A stretch of 64,000 bases of DNA from SHLQ01 sp033344795 (GCA_033344795.1 JAWPMS010000001.1:1054001-1118000); one strand, 5' to 3'. Shown: positions 8,800 to 18,823, numbered from the stretch's first letter. The notes: generated by a model from the sequence alone, not told the origin. Made by a program: numbers and translations.

Positions 8800-9797
8800 G
8801 CGACGAAAGTCTTCGGGATATCTGTGCTGATTTTGAAGGGAAAAGCGTCGTCGTCACGGGCGGGGCAGGGTCGATTGGTCGGAGACTGGCGGCAGTTCTC
8901 TCATCCTGCGCAGAGGTGACGGTTCTCGACGATCTGTCTTCGTCATCCAGCTATGCGCCATCGGATGGGATCCGGTTCGTAAACGGCTCGATTCTTGAGA
9001 CGAAAAGCCTGCGGGAAGCTATGCGGAGCAACCCTGACTATGTCTTTCACCTAGCCGCTCTTTTCGCCAACCAAAACTCCGTTGAACACCCCGAGCAAGA
9101 TTTGCTCGTCAACAGCCAGGGGACCCTCCGGGTAGTCGATATCGCACTCGAGTACGGAGTTGAGGCACTCGTGTACGCGTCGTCGTCATGCGCGTACGGC
9201 GGTCAGGGTGGCGTCCTATCCGAATCTCAAGCTCCAGGTGAACTGGAGACTCCATATGCCATCAGCAAATTCACCGGAGAGCTCTACCTGAAATACTTCG
9301 CGAGCGCTGATGACAGATCGCGCCTGGCGGCCATTCGCTACTTCAATGTCTATGGGCCTGGTGAGCTACCTGGGCCATATCGAAACGTGATTCCAAAGTT
9401 CGCGAGGTTGGCAATGCTGGGCGAGCCGTTGACCATCACAGGAACAGGCGAGGAAACTCGTGACTTCACCTACATCGACGATGCCGTCGCAGGCACTCTT
9501 CTCGCCGCGCTTCGTGGCAAACATGGAAGCGTGTACAACATTGGCACGGGCCAAGAAACTGAGATTCGGCGGCTCATCGAGATGATTTTGAAAATCTGCG
9601 ACTCCCAGTCCGAAGTCATCATCGGACGGCGAAGATCTTGGGACTCTACGTCTGCTCGTTGTGCCGACATTTCGCTGGCAAGGTCGGTACTTGGCTACTC
9701 GCCGAGCACTTCGATGGAGGATGGCCTAAAAGCAACCCTGGCCTGGCTAGATGGACGAATCACCCAATCGGGTAACGACACTTCCAACCTGCCCTGA
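8796..9797 (+). CDS. NAD-dependent epimerase/dehydratase (extended SDR, sugar-nucleotide)
   Basis: A 333-aa extended short-chain dehydrogenase/reductase acting on a nucleotide sugar. Seen: TGGAGSIGRRLA (NAD-binding TGxxGxxG), the acidic residue of VLDDLSS, HLAAL, ASSSCAYGG with the catalytic serine, and the catalytic tetrad YAISK. RYFNVYGPGE and RDFTYIDDA are typical of UDP-glucose 4-epimerase-like and UDP-glucuronate-processing enzymes. It most likely makes an epimerised or dehydrated donor for the neighbouring transferases. It is translationally coupled on both sides: 4 bp overlap upstream, 1 bp downstream. The exact substrate is not assignable. Confidence 0.88.
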   Translation: MSDESLRDICADFEGKSVVVTGGAGSIGRRLAAVLSSCAEVTVLDDLSSSSSYAPSDGIRFVNGSILETKSLREAMRSNPDYVFHLAALFANQNSVEHPEQDLLVNSQGTLRVVDIALEYGVEALVYASSSCAYGGQGGVLSESQAPGELETPYAISKFTGELYLKYFASADDRSRLAAIRYFNVYGPGELPGPYRNVIPKFARLAMLGEPLTITGTGEETRDFTYIDDAVAGTLLAALRGKHGSVYNIGTGQETEIRRLIEMILKICDSQSEVIIGRRRSWDSTSARCADISLARSVLGYSPSTSMEDGLKATLAWLDGRITQSGNDTSNLP

Positions 9798-11185
9798 TGG
9801 CCAAGGAACAACTGTCCGCCATGGCGATCTGTTTTCACTTCCCACCAGTCGGAAGTGCTGGGTCACCTCGCGCAGTGCAATCACTGCCGCAGATGCATGA
9901 CGAGCAGATCGCGATAGCGGTTCTCACGATTGATGCTGACACACTCCACTCAAACATTTTTCATCGTGACGAGACCCATGTGGCCACGGTGGCTGACCTC
10001 AAGACCATTCGGCTCAATGCCAGCGGGCGACGCTTCTCTCTCCAACGAAAGTTTCCCAGTCTTCACAAGTTCGTTTGGTTTTTGGCGTACCCAGCCGAGC
10101 TTGACTATGGCTCTGCATGGGCATCGCGGATCAAGCGCTGGCGGCGAAAATTGCTAAAGGAGGTCACTCCAGACGTTGTCTATGTGAGCGCACCGCCATT
10201 CAGTTCGATCGCTGCCGGCAGACGGCTAGCAAACAGGGCCGGTTCGGCATTTGTGATCGACTATCGCGACCCTTGGACTGTGGCACCGCTTTCGCCGTCA
10301 CCCAGCCGCGCACACTTCTGGTGGGAACAGTGGCACGAGAAGCGTTTGCTCCGACGCGCCGACGCCGTAATCCTCAATACCCCAGAGTCGATGGACGCGT
10401 ACTGCGCTTGGCTACCTGAGCTTGCTGAGCGGTGTGAGGTGGTACGCAACACCGCCGTGCCGTCGTCGACGGACTTCGAGATCGACACGTCTGCATCGCA
10501 TAGAGCGACTGGACGGCACAGAACCGACCAGACATTTGAACTGGCATATGTCGGGACCTTGTATGAAGACCGGGTCGTCCGGAGTCGACTCGGCCAGTAC
10601 CGGCGATATGCGATCAACGAAACCGCACGCTCGCTAGCAGGGCTCATTGGCGCGCTGAAGATGACAACCCCCAAAACACGGTCCGCGATACGTGTCACGG
10701 TCGCAGGATTCGTGCCGCCGCAACAGCGCGAGGCCGTCAAAGAAGCTGATCTTGATAGGTGCTTTAACTTCGTCGGAACGGTCCCCCACGCAGAGTCGAC
10801 CCGTATTGCGTCCAATGCGAATGCGCTTTTCCTAAACCAGGTCGCCTGGGTCGACGATGGCCTAGCTATGCCTCACGTGCCAGGCAAGACCTACGAATAC
10901 TTAAATCTCGGCAAGCCGATATTGTGCATCTCTGCCGCTGGAGCGCTCCGATCACTCCTCGAAGACACTCCACAAGCTCTTTGTTTCGGCCTAACCGACT
11001 CCGTTGGAGTGGCAGCAGCGCTCGACGAGTTGGTTGCAGGGACTCTGCGCCCAATGCCCCACCGCCAAGATTCGTTGCCCGATCCGCAGCACCTCGCCCA
11101 CGAGATCGCTGAAGTCCTCAGGTCCGCTGTAGAACGACGGCGCGAGCAACAGAGCGTCGATGGTAGCGAAAGGGCTTCCGGCTAG
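9797..11185 (+). CDS. Glycosyltransferase, GT4-like
   Basis: A 462-aa protein beginning with FHFPPVGSAGSPRAVQ, the glycine-rich N-terminal loop of GT4 transferases. DVVYVSAPPFSSIAAG and VIDYRDPWT are characteristic of the subgroup near WbuB-like and archaeal GT4 proteins. The C-terminal domain includes ELAYVGTLYEDR and a KTYEYLNLGKPIL segment that replaces the usual EGFG motif, so donor binding may be atypical. It is the last gene of the left plus-strand operon; its end overlaps by 4 bp the end of a convergent gene at 11182. Confidence 0.75.
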   Translation: MAKEQLSAMAICFHFPPVGSAGSPRAVQSLPQMHDEQIAIAVLTIDADTLHSNIFHRDETHVATVADLKTIRLNASGRRFSLQRKFPSLHKFVWFLAYPAELDYGSAWASRIKRWRRKLLKEVTPDVVYVSAPPFSSIAAGRRLANRAGSAFVIDYRDPWTVAPLSPSPSRAHFWWEQWHEKRLLRRADAVILNTPESMDAYCAWLPELAERCEVVRNTAVPSSTDFEIDTSASHRATGRHRTDQTFELAYVGTLYEDRVVRSRLGQYRRYAINETARSLAGLIGALKMTTPKTRSAIRVTVAGFVPPQQREAVKEADLDRCFNFVGTVPHAESTRIASNANALFLNQVAWVDDGLAMPHVPGKTYEYLNLGKPILCISAAGALRSLLEDTPQALCFGLTDSVGVAAALDELVAGTLRPMPHRQDSLPDPQHLAHEIAEVLRSAVERRREQQSVDGSERASG

Positions 11186-12000
11186 CCCTGCGCCATTCTT
11201 CGGGACGAGCTCCTGAGCGCACGGCGCACGATCCGGCGTGGCAGCGATATTGGGCTTCCACCGGACACCGCCTGAAACGTATCTTGATGGATGACGGTGT
11301 GGAACGTTAGATCGCTCTTCGGTCGCCAGAGTGCGAATGGACGGTGAAGATTCGCGAATGCGGATGCCATTGGCCCACCGACGACTCGCGCGCGAGAATC
11401 GAGATCGATGTGTTGGGTCGCGTACTGCAGTTTTCGTCGAGCGAGGATCGCGATAGCTGAGTGCGGATTGTGCGCTTGACCGACCGTGTGCTCGAAGATG
11501 ACACGTTCATGGAAGGACCATCCGGGCGACGCAATCAGATCAACACAAGCTGCCACCCCATGGTCGTCGAACTCGATTCTGTTGGGGTGCAAGATCTCGT
11601 TGTCGAAAGAGATCTCATCGAATTTTAGGACGTTACGAAAGGTCTCGACCGGCAAAATCATGTCGTCTTCGATGCAGATCACGTAGTCATAGTCCAAACC
11701 TTCTGAGGCGAGTCGGCGAATGACCTCGTGCACAAGGTGTGTCGGGTCCTCGAGGCCCGGGAAGTGCCAATCGACAGGCAAAAGGCTGGTTTCTTGAGTC
11801 ACCCCACATACGCGAGTATCGACATCAAAGCCGAGATCACGGAGAGCTTTCAAGCTCGCGAGGTTCCGACCCAGATATGTGGTGCGGCGTTCCTTGCGAA
11901 CGGTGACTTCAGAATCTCCAATTCCAACGGAGTAGCTCGACCCACCAGAGAACCGACTGCTGGGGCCAAAGAAGTGAGGAATGCAGGCGAGTATTTTCAT
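11182..12000 (-). CDS. Putative glycosyltransferase with an EDD motif (GT-A-like)
   Basis: A 272-aa protein, minus strand, tail-to-tail with the GT4 gene upstream of it. It begins MKILACIPHFFGP, and about one third in carries YVICIEDDMILPVETF, the position and shape of the DxD-type metal/nucleotide-sugar motif of GT-A transferases. A C-terminal FHTVIHQDTF may complete the active site. There is no signal peptide or transmembrane helix. I do not recognise a specific family; assignment as a glycosyltransferase is an inference from the EDD motif and the glycan context. The 290 bp upstream of its start are shared with the divergent sulfotransferase gene and probably hold both promoters. Confidence 0.5.
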   Translation of the reverse strand: MKILACIPHFFGPSSRFSGGSSYSVGIGDSEVTVRKERRTTYLGRNLASLKALRDLGFDVDTRVCGVTQETSLLPVDWHFPGLEDPTHLVHEVIRRLASEGLDYDYVICIEDDMILPVETFRNVLKFDEISFDNEILHPNRIEFDDHGVAACVDLIASPGWSFHERVIFEHTVGQAHNPHSAIAILARRKLQYATQHIDLDSRARVVGGPMASAFANLHRPFALWRPKSDLTFHTVIHQDTFQAVSGGSPISLPRRIVRRALRSSSRRMAQG

Positions 12001-12290
12001 GGACTCTTGTGGTTTACGTAGCGGCCTTTGAGGCGAACGGGCCGCTGCACTTCCTCCGACCGAAGCTTACTCACCCAACGATACCTCAAGCGCCGTTGGC
12101 GATTATCACCCTATTTCGACGGCGGGGTTAACCGGTGACGAACGCGTAGCGGGCGACTCGGGTCGGTGGACTCAATCGCCGAGCGCAGTGTCGCTGCAAC
12201 GCGGCTCCAGAACACTGCAACGCAAACGCGGCATAATTTCTAAACCACCCGTCCATCGCGGGTCGAAGAAATCGAACGAAAGCACCCAGT

Positions 12291-13070
12291 GTGAACAACC
12301 GCCCGAAGTCAGCGGCTCAGGACACGCGGTTCATTATTTTGGCGACGCCCCGGACCGGCTCGACGTGGCTCGTCGATCAGTTGCATAAGCCGCCCGAGTC
12401 CGTCTGCTACTCAGAAATGTTTCTTCCTGGAGCGGGCAAAGACTTTCCGACCGCGGCTGGAGCGCGCGATGTGATGTTGTGGGCTAGCTACCTGCGGGAG
12501 CGGGGCGTGGCTGCCCACAGGTCCCCAACCGAGCTGCGCAGATATCTGAAACAGCTCTACAGCCAAGAAGAACCCGTGAAATCCGTGGGCGTCAAGGTGA
12601 TGTATCGCGATGTCAGGACGAACCCGATTCTCTTGCCGCTACTTCGAACAATGGGCAGCCGCGTGGTCCATCTTCGTCGCGCGAATCTGTTGGACGTCGC
12701 AATCTCTCAAGCAGCACGCGCGGATGGACAAAATATTGCACACATCCGAGCCAATTCCGGAGAACATTTCCAGGCCCCAGTCTGCCTCGATTCGTCCTCG
12801 CTACTTGAGTTTCTCGATCGACTGGAACAGCGGTCACAGCAGATGGGTCGCTTGCTCAAGACATTCCGGTTTCAAACTGCCGAAGTCAACTATGAGGATC
12901 TTGTAGCTGGAAACTCCTGGGATGCCATCTCGAAGCTGCTGGGGGTCAGTCTGACGATCCGATCGTCATCGCTGTCGAAGCTTTCCTCCGGTGAGAGGCG
13001 GGACCGGGTGAGCAATTGGGAAGAGGTGGTTGGGGTCCTATCCGGGACGACACATGAGAAATTCCTCTAA
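12291..13070 (+). CDS. PAPS-dependent sulfotransferase
   Basis: About 259 aa, GTG start. The 5'-phosphosulfate-binding loop is explicit: ILATPRTGSTWLVDQL near residue 20. The 3'-phosphate-binding segment VVHLRRANLLDVAISQ sits near residue 125, as in Stf0/NodH-type bacterial carbohydrate sulfotransferases. This would transfer sulfate from PAPS to a sugar hydroxyl, adding negative charge to the exported glycan. It stands alone, divergent from the gene at 11182-12000 and followed by a 440-bp gap. No PAPS-synthesising genes are in the window. Confidence 0.82.
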   Translation: MNNRPKSAAQDTRFIILATPRTGSTWLVDQLHKPPESVCYSEMFLPGAGKDFPTAAGARDVMLWASYLRERGVAAHRSPTELRRYLKQLYSQEEPVKSVGVKVMYRDVRTNPILLPLLRTMGSRVVHLRRANLLDVAISQAARADGQNIAHIRANSGEHFQAPVCLDSSSLLEFLDRLEQRSQQMGRLLKTFRFQTAEVNYEDLVAGNSWDAISKLLGVSLTIRSSSLSKLSSGERRDRVSNWEEVVGVLSGTTHEKFL

Positions 13071-13510
13071 GCACGCGAAGTCATGCTGGAACGTCAGATG
13101 TTGCATTCAGCCTTCCAGCGTTGCTGTCAGCCTGTAAATGCAGGCCGATCTCGAACCGGCTGGTGTCGATTAGTTGCCCAATAACTAATTGCGTGGTGAA
13201 CAACTGCCGCACCGACATGGTCACCCGAGTACGAGCACCGTGCCTGAGCCGGCCCGACATCACCTCTCTTGGTGTCACATTGTGCACAATTCGAAGAGTG
13301 TCTTCGCACACCTCTCTTCAAACGCCATGGCTAATTCAATGAAGTAGTCGCCTCTAGCATGGCGCAGCTACATCGACCGCAAATGGTCTCCTAACTTCAG
13401 GCGAGGTCTTTTTCGAGTTCGATGCGGCTGCAAATCGACCTGCAGCGGCCAACACACCCACTGGGCTCTGGCCTGTCATCTGGCTGGTTGAAGTTAGACT
13501 TTGAGTTCTC
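13071..13510. other. Gene-free gap of 440 bp
   Basis: Short open frames exist on both strands, but none has a recognisable motif, consistent start signal or family resemblance. No tRNA cloverleaf and no clear hairpin followed by a T run was seen. It may be decayed coding sequence in this patchwork part of the locus, or promoter region for the gene at 13511. Confidence 0.4.
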
Positions 13511-14332
13511 ATGGAAGCGAACCGTGTCAGCGTCCAGCCCGTTTTCTTCACCCGTCTGGGAATCAAGTATGGCGATTTACCACTTTGGTCCATCGATCAG
13601 CTCCAGACAAGAATTGAGCTAGCGCACTTGACCTGTTTTCGGGCAGTTAGGGAAGTTAGTGATCTTCAGGCCAAGCTGGTCGTGCTGACGGACATCACCC
13701 ATCGACGCCAGGTCGAAGCCAGCCTTGACGAATTTCACGATGCAGACTGGGCTAGTCGTCACGTACACGTTGTTCAGTTCAGCGACAGTTCGATCGCTCA
13801 AAGTGATCTTGACCAGATCAGCTTTGATGGCCGTCGACTCGTGAGCTTTCAGCTTGATTGCGACGACTATTTCCTGCCCTCTGCCGTACGCCGAGCCGTC
13901 TCGTTGGCAGATGGCCTCGCGGTGGGCGATCTCATCGACTTTCCGCGTGGCCATTTTCTCCAGCTGCAAACTGGGGCAACCAGAAGACTTACCTATTTCG
14001 AGCAAGGCCCATTTTATGCGACGATCACAGCCCCTGAGGAGCCCGCGGTTCCTTTCATTGACCACCGATTGATTCGGCAAGGGCGCCGTGTGATCACAAT
14101 CCGCAGGCCATCTTGGATACAGGTCGACCACGGTTCGAACACTCAGATGAAGCTACGCCCGACCTCGACGTCAGCCTCCCTTCGCCGCAAGCTGCGAGCA
14201 ATTCGGTCGTCGCCTTCCTATCGAGGTTCTGCAGCCAAGGCTCTACTTCTGTGCGACGCGATTCCTGTCTCACGACGAACAGCGGGCAGAGTCCAAAATT
14301 CCTTCTCGACCATACCGAGCGAAGAACGATAA
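13511..14332 (+). CDS. Putative rhamnosyltransferase-like glycosyltransferase
   Basis: A 273-aa protein resembling the putative rhamnosyl transferase family (Pfam Rhamno_transf). It has an N-terminal VFFTRLGIKYGDLPLW, a helix with a repeated arginine pattern, KLVVLTDITHRRQVEASL (family: a strand followed by a thumb loop) and SFQLDCDDYFLPSAVRRAV, which matches the acidic RLDxDDA catalytic segment. The final third (residues 215-273) is basic and low in conserved features. Function as a sugar transferase is inferred from the family; the donor is not proven for the family in general. Start: ATG at 13511; 188 bp of non-coding sequence follows before the next GT. Confidence 0.58.
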   Translation: MEANRVSVQPVFFTRLGIKYGDLPLWSIDQLQTRIELAHLTCFRAVREVSDLQAKLVVLTDITHRRQVEASLDEFHDADWASRHVHVVQFSDSSIAQSDLDQISFDGRRLVSFQLDCDDYFLPSAVRRAVSLADGLAVGDLIDFPRGHFLQLQTGATRRLTYFEQGPFYATITAPEEPAVPFIDHRLIRQGRRVITIRRPSWIQVDHGSNTQMKLRPTSTSASLRRKLRAIRSSPSYRGSAAKALLLCDAIPVSRRTAGRVQNSFSTIPSEER

Positions 14333-14520
14333 TTGTGCATCGTCTACCAACGTGAGCACTGGACCCCAAAGGCAATCCTGCATGTTGGCGCGGTTGCCAG
14401 ACACAAGACCAACGGTTGGTGCGCCGGCAGGGTTCTCGGCCAACAAACACCGGGGGCCTTTGGTAGCGTTCCTGCGTATTGATCCATTCGATTCGATCGA
14501 TCCCGCTCGAGTATGATGAC

Positions 14521-15729
14521 GTGACGGAACCCCAGCGAGTCGCTCTTCTGTGTTCTGGTCTTGACGAAACACTTGGTGGGTTCGAATCCCACATGCGATC
14601 CCTCTTTCTGCTTGGCCGAAGGGATTTTCCTGACCTGGACATCGTCATGTTCACAGGCCGCGGCCCAGAGACCGAGGGCGTTGTGCGTGCACCGACACCA
14701 TCTCGCAGCCACCCGGTCGCACGCCGGCTTGCTCGTTATCGAAAGGACAGGCTGTTCTGGGAGTCACTGTTCTTCGCACTCTGGTTTCTTGTACGAGCAA
14801 TTTTCAAGCAGGATCGTTTCGATCGCATCATGACCATCGAGCCGACGGTTCGGCGCGTTCTGTTTCCCTTTGTGCGATACCTCCCAGGGGCACCCGAACT
14901 TGTCTGGACGCACGGTCTCAACAATGAGCCCAGCGGATATCTTCACGACGCAGACGTGGTCCACGAGGTGAACGTGGAGAACTTCGAGCGGGCTACCTCG
15001 ATCGAGAACCGCTCAGCGCAAATCGCTCTCATTCCACACTTCGTTGATGACTCGCAGAGCCCGAGTCTCCTGAAAGAAGAGGCGCGAAACAGGCTTGGGA
15101 TCAAAACGAAATACGCTCTGCTAGGCGTGGGTCGCATCGACGCGACGGTCAAACGATCGCAGCATCTGGTCGCCGAGGTCGCCAAGCTCTCCGACGACTG
15201 GACCCTCGTGCTAGTTGGATCGGTCGGTGAACCAAGAATCGTCGAGGATGCGGTTGCAGCGTTGGATCACAAATTCGTTCACGTTCAGGTCGATGCGCAG
15301 GACATGCCCGATGTGTATGTCGCCGCCGACGTGTTCGCCCATGCCGCCATCAATGAAGGATTCGGCATCGTGTTCCTGGAGGCGATGCACGCTGGATTGC
15401 CGATTGTTGCGCACGACCGTCGAAGCTTTGACTGGATTCTTGGAGAGTCGGCAAGGCTTGTGGACATGACAATTAGCGGCACCCTGGCGAACGCCGTCAT
15501 TCAGCTTGAGAAAGAAGGCAATCTCGCGAGCTTCAAAGAAGTTGGGTCCAGGCGGATAGCGACGATGTTTGGGTGGTCTGCCCTCGCTGGCGATTACCAC
15601 AAACTCTTGTCAGGAGAACTCGTCGAGCACTGCGCCGTGGCGACGGCGCGACGACCTAGCTCGCTAGTTGCCCTCCGCTCGAGACGACGGCGTGCCCATC
15701 CCTCCCGCCGACTCGACTCGAGGGATTAA
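14521..15729 (+). CDS. Glycosyltransferase, GT4-like
   Basis: About 402 aa. It has an N-terminal ALLCSGLDETLGGFESHMR (glycine loop), YALLGVGRIDATVKRSQHLV (start of the nucleotide domain) and the donor-binding HAAINEGFGIVFLEAMHAGLPIVAH, a complete EGFGxxxxEA motif, so catalytic activity is likely. The GTG at 14521 is favoured because homology begins a few residues later; an in-frame ATG lies 14 codons upstream. The last about 25 residues are arginine-rich and probably disordered. It is convergent with the methyltransferase at 15743, separated by only 13 bp. Confidence 0.87.
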   Translation: MTEPQRVALLCSGLDETLGGFESHMRSLFLLGRRDFPDLDIVMFTGRGPETEGVVRAPTPSRSHPVARRLARYRKDRLFWESLFFALWFLVRAIFKQDRFDRIMTIEPTVRRVLFPFVRYLPGAPELVWTHGLNNEPSGYLHDADVVHEVNVENFERATSIENRSAQIALIPHFVDDSQSPSLLKEEARNRLGIKTKYALLGVGRIDATVKRSQHLVAEVAKLSDDWTLVLVGSVGEPRIVEDAVAALDHKFVHVQVDAQDMPDVYVAADVFAHAAINEGFGIVFLEAMHAGLPIVAHDRRSFDWILGESARLVDMTISGTLANAVIQLEKEGNLASFKEVGSRRIATMFGWSALAGDYHKLLSGELVEHCAVATARRPSSLVALRSRRRRAHPSRRLDSRD

Positions 15730-15742
15730 AGCGCGCCAAGGC

Positions 15743-16447
15743 CTAGACGAAGAGGACCCCGATCCCGGCGCCTTGCTGCTCCCAATCGAGGACGTATTCC
15801 TCGGAGGTGTGCTTCTCCTTCAATTCGCCCCACACCTCGTCCACCCCGAACGAGGGGTTCACGTGCGTGACTATGTCGTGGAACGCAATAGTCCCGCCCT
15901 GATTCACGAGCGAGCCGTACATCTCGAAGTCTTTCATGGAGCCCGAATAGGTGTGGTCCCCATCAATAAACAGATGATCGATCCCGCTGGGGAAGAGTGC
16001 GCACACGGTGGCCAGCGTCTCTTTCGCGTGTGAGTCCTCCCTCAAGAGGTGCAGACGTTGATCCTTCCGACTGAAGCTCTCGTAGAGCTCGATCTTGCGG
16101 CCTCCGTAACCACCGCCAAACTCGCCGCCCGGAAGATCGATGGACACGATCACCGCGTCACTTCTGGCAAGACGCGTCGCAGCGAACAATGTGCCTCCAT
16201 TTGCGGTACCGATCTCAAGAACCGCTGAAGGTCGGTGCTGCTCAATCACCTTGGCCAGCCCCAAGAATTCTTCGGGGTGCTGCCAGGGTTGAATAAGCCT
16301 CGCTTCATCAGACCACAAGAATCGAATGGTCTCGTCAGCTGTCAAGTCCTGCGAGTTCATCCGGACCACAACTTGTTCAAGCCGACGGAACCCTCGCCTC
16401 ATCAATAAGGGCGAAAGGGCCGACTTCAAGATTTCCTTCATAGACAT
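15743..16447 (-). CDS. Class I SAM-dependent methyltransferase (Methyltransf_24 / cephalosporin-hydroxylase-like)
   Basis: A 234-aa protein with motif I AVLEIGTANGGTLFAATRL and the strongly conserved HLFIDGDHTYSGSMKDFEMY followed by LVNQGGTIAFHDIV. This IDGDHxYxxxxxD pattern is typical of Methyltransf_24-type proteins in glycan clusters. Metal-dependent O-methylation of a sugar is the likely role; the acceptor is unknown. It is transcribed on the minus strand just downstream of the other minus-strand methyltransferase (16551-17246), with a 103-bp gap. Confidence 0.78.
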   Translation of the reverse strand: MSMKEILKSALSPLLMRRGFRRLEQVVVRMNSQDLTADETIRFLWSDEARLIQPWQHPEEFLGLAKVIEQHRPSAVLEIGTANGGTLFAATRLARSDAVIVSIDLPGGEFGGGYGGRKIELYESFSRKDQRLHLLREDSHAKETLATVCALFPSGIDHLFIDGDHTYSGSMKDFEMYGSLVNQGGTIAFHDIVTHVNPSFGVDEVWGELKEKHTSEEYVLDWEQQGAGIGVLFV

Positions 16448-16550
16448 GTCCTCAACGAACTAGACGGTTGAATCGCTATCTGCAACCTTCGGGCCATGTC
16501 GACCAGAACCTTGATTGCGCGGCCCGTTTTGACAGGCTGGGCCCCACAGT

Positions 16551-17246
16551 TCAACACGATGACTTCTCGTAGATATAGAAGTCAGCAAAGGTCCCCGTCA
16601 AGTAGTCACCCTCATACGGATATTTGTTCGGGACGTGTTCACGCAGTTCCCAGAGAGGAGCGTGATTCTGTATCCAGCGTGTGAAATGCCGGTGTCGGAC
16701 GTGCGTGTTTTCATATCCATCGTTGTCGTCCGAGTCACTGGCGTAGATGACCACAAACCTCTTCGACGAACGGAAGAGTACCTCCATGTGCTGATCGAAT
16801 ACGTCGTCCTCAACTAGATGGTAAATCACATCAAGAGACATCGAGAGATCGCCAGTCTCTCCTGAGTAGTTCGCAATTGACTCGAACGACTTTGAGTGGT
16901 CATTAGCGAACAGCTGTCGACAAGTTGCAATCGCGGCATTGCTCACGTCGAAACCGAGGTACTTAGGATAATTCGCTAAGCGAAGTTGATTTCCGTCTCC
17001 GCAGCCGAATTCCAATACCGTTCGAACATCGTTTTCGGAGACAAATTGGTTCAGAACCTGCGCCTTGAACTCCGCAAATTTGCCATAGGAGCCAACACCC
17101 GAATCACCGTTCGCAACGTAGCGATTTTCCCAGTACTCAGCAGAACCAGGAAAAGTGTCACCTTTCGGGCTGACGCGCGCGACGATACGCCGGCAGGCCC
17201 TTGCAATGGTTCGAAGCCCAGGAATCGCTTTCAGGGCAGCAGTCAC
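16551..17246 (-). CDS. Class I SAM-dependent methyltransferase
   Basis: A 231-aa protein. The core motif VLEFGCGDGNQLRLANYPKY (motif I) is followed by LGFDVSNAAI (acidic residue binding the ribose) and SLDVIYHLVEDDVFDQHM (motif II region). C-terminally it has HVRHRHFTRWI and YLTGTFADFYIYEKSS, found in small sugar methyltransferases. The N-terminus is basic, with EYWENRYVANGDSGVGSYG preceding the SAM site, a layout shared with methyltransferases of LPS and capsule clusters. It likely pairs with the downstream methyltransferase in one short minus-strand unit. Confidence 0.77.
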   Translation of the reverse strand: MTAALKAIPGLRTIARACRRIVARVSPKGDTFPGSAEYWENRYVANGDSGVGSYGKFAEFKAQVLNQFVSENDVRTVLEFGCGDGNQLRLANYPKYLGFDVSNAAIATCRQLFANDHSKSFESIANYSGETGDLSMSLDVIYHLVEDDVFDQHMEVLFRSSKRFVVIYASDSDDNDGYENTHVRHRHFTRWIQNHAPLWELREHVPNKYPYEGDYLTGTFADFYIYEKSSC

Positions 17247-17445
17247 ACGTTCAAACTACATGCTTGCGTTCGATCCATTTCCGATGTCTGCAGCCTTTCC
17301 CATATTCGAGCAGTGCGCCATCGTCCGCCGATTCGACGGCCCTGAGATCTCGCGTCTACTAATCACATGTCTTAACTGCCGCCTCGCACCTCAGTGACGA
17401 TCACGGCGGACCGTCCAACGGTGACAAGAGCGATACGATCACACC

Positions 17446-18705
17446 GTGAGCGGCGAGAATTCAGCTGGGAATGGCCAATCTCGAATTCGCGTTCTCATGT
17501 TGGTTCCTGCCTTTCCGAAAACCCACCGCGACCCGGACCATGTGTTTCTCGAGATCGAGGCTGAAGCGCTCAACAAAGATGATCGGCTTGAGGTCATTGT
17601 TGCTTGTGAGCAGAAGCCGAGAGATCACGCTGACCTCGACGTCAGACACCTACATCGTCCAACGACGCTGCGAGAGAAGGCTGCCTTCATCTTGTGGATG
17701 CTTGCTCTTGAGCCCGGCCTTCTAATGGGGCTCTTGAGAGATCCGCAGGCCAACTACCCGGTGGCTTGGCGATTGTGGGGAGTCAGTCGCCTTGTAAAGG
17801 ATGTGCAGCCCGATGTTGTTCACTCCCACTTCGCCTATCCGATGGGAACGGCGGGTTGTCGTCCGGCGCATGCTGCGGGAGCCCTCGTAGCAGTCACCGT
17901 TCACGGCGTCGACATCTTGATCGATGCGGATTTGAACTACGGATACCGACTAGATCCTCAATACGATCGGAGGATACGATCGGCTCTTTCATGCGTTGAT
18001 CTGTGCTTCGCTGCGACCGAAGATATGCGGGAACTAGCGGTCGAATTGGGGGCCGACTACGCAAGTTCCGTTGTCGTACCCAACGCAGTCGAGCTCGACA
18101 CGTTCCGCACCCAAGAAGCCGGGGCTTCGCAGAAGTTCCGGCTGTCGCTCGGCATCGGCGACGACGACCTTCTGGCACTCTCAGTAGGGCACCTTGTGGA
18201 CCGCAAGGGGTTTGAGTTGGGCATTCGCGCGCTCGAACAACTTTCTGATGCGCACTATGTCATCGTGGGAGACGGCCCGCAGCGAGACTCCCTCGAAAAG
18301 CTCGCTCGAAGGCTCGGTGTCGATAGCCGGCTTCACCTCCTCGGCAGCATCTCGAATACGGACCTTGCGGAACTTTTCGACGCGAGCGACGTCTATTGGT
18401 TTCTCTCTAAGAGAGAAGCATTTGGCAACGTAGTCATTGAAGCTGCCGCGTCAGGAATTCCCATCGTGGGAACTCAGGAGGGCATTGCACGGGACCTTCT
18501 TCCTCTACTCGGTGCAGCGCATCTTCTGCCACAGCGCTCGCCTGACCGGCTCGCGGCGCTAACCCGCGATCTGATCCTGAATGTTGACTGCAGGCCCGAT
18601 CGCTCGGAGGATTTGCAGGACTTCGAGATCGCGAATCGTGCTGACCGGATAGTCGAGCACTACCAATCCTGCCTCTCGGATGCTCGCGCTAACCGCCTGA
18701 AGTAG
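17446..18705 (+). CDS. Glycosyltransferase, GT4-like
   Basis: About 419 aa, GTG start. It shows clear GT4 architecture: VLMLVPAFPKTHRDPDHVFLE (N-terminal loop), VVHSHFAYPMGTAGC and VTVHGVDI (acceptor domain with the conserved histidine), LALSVGHLVDRKGFELGIRAL, VIVGDGPQRDSLE, and SKREAFGNVVIEAAASGIPIV containing the E-(x7)-E donor site. All catalytic elements are present. The N-terminal HxH and proline loop are like WcaL/PelF-type transferases acting on exported glycans. It is followed after 118 bp by the FkbM methyltransferase on the same strand. Confidence 0.9.
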   Translation: MSGENSAGNGQSRIRVLMLVPAFPKTHRDPDHVFLEIEAEALNKDDRLEVIVACEQKPRDHADLDVRHLHRPTTLREKAAFILWMLALEPGLLMGLLRDPQANYPVAWRLWGVSRLVKDVQPDVVHSHFAYPMGTAGCRPAHAAGALVAVTVHGVDILIDADLNYGYRLDPQYDRRIRSALSCVDLCFAATEDMRELAVELGADYASSVVVPNAVELDTFRTQEAGASQKFRLSLGIGDDDLLALSVGHLVDRKGFELGIRALEQLSDAHYVIVGDGPQRDSLEKLARRLGVDSRLHLLGSISNTDLAELFDASDVYWFLSKREAFGNVVIEAAASGIPIVGTQEGIARDLLPLLGAAHLLPQRSPDRLAALTRDLILNVDCRPDRSEDLQDFEIANRADRIVEHYQSCLSDARANRLK

Positions 18706-18823
18706 CCTGCCAACCCAACAGGAGATCAAGCTCAGCCAGACGAGCTAGAAAGACCGGCCTTCGGAACGAGGTCAGAGTCCCGCAGCCCCTTGTGAGGAGC
18801 CAGTCGGCAACCCAGGTGACGGT

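Noticed and set aside
13081..13342. Short open frames in the 440-bp gap
   Set aside because: Several overlapping frames on both strands, none with motifs or a start signal.
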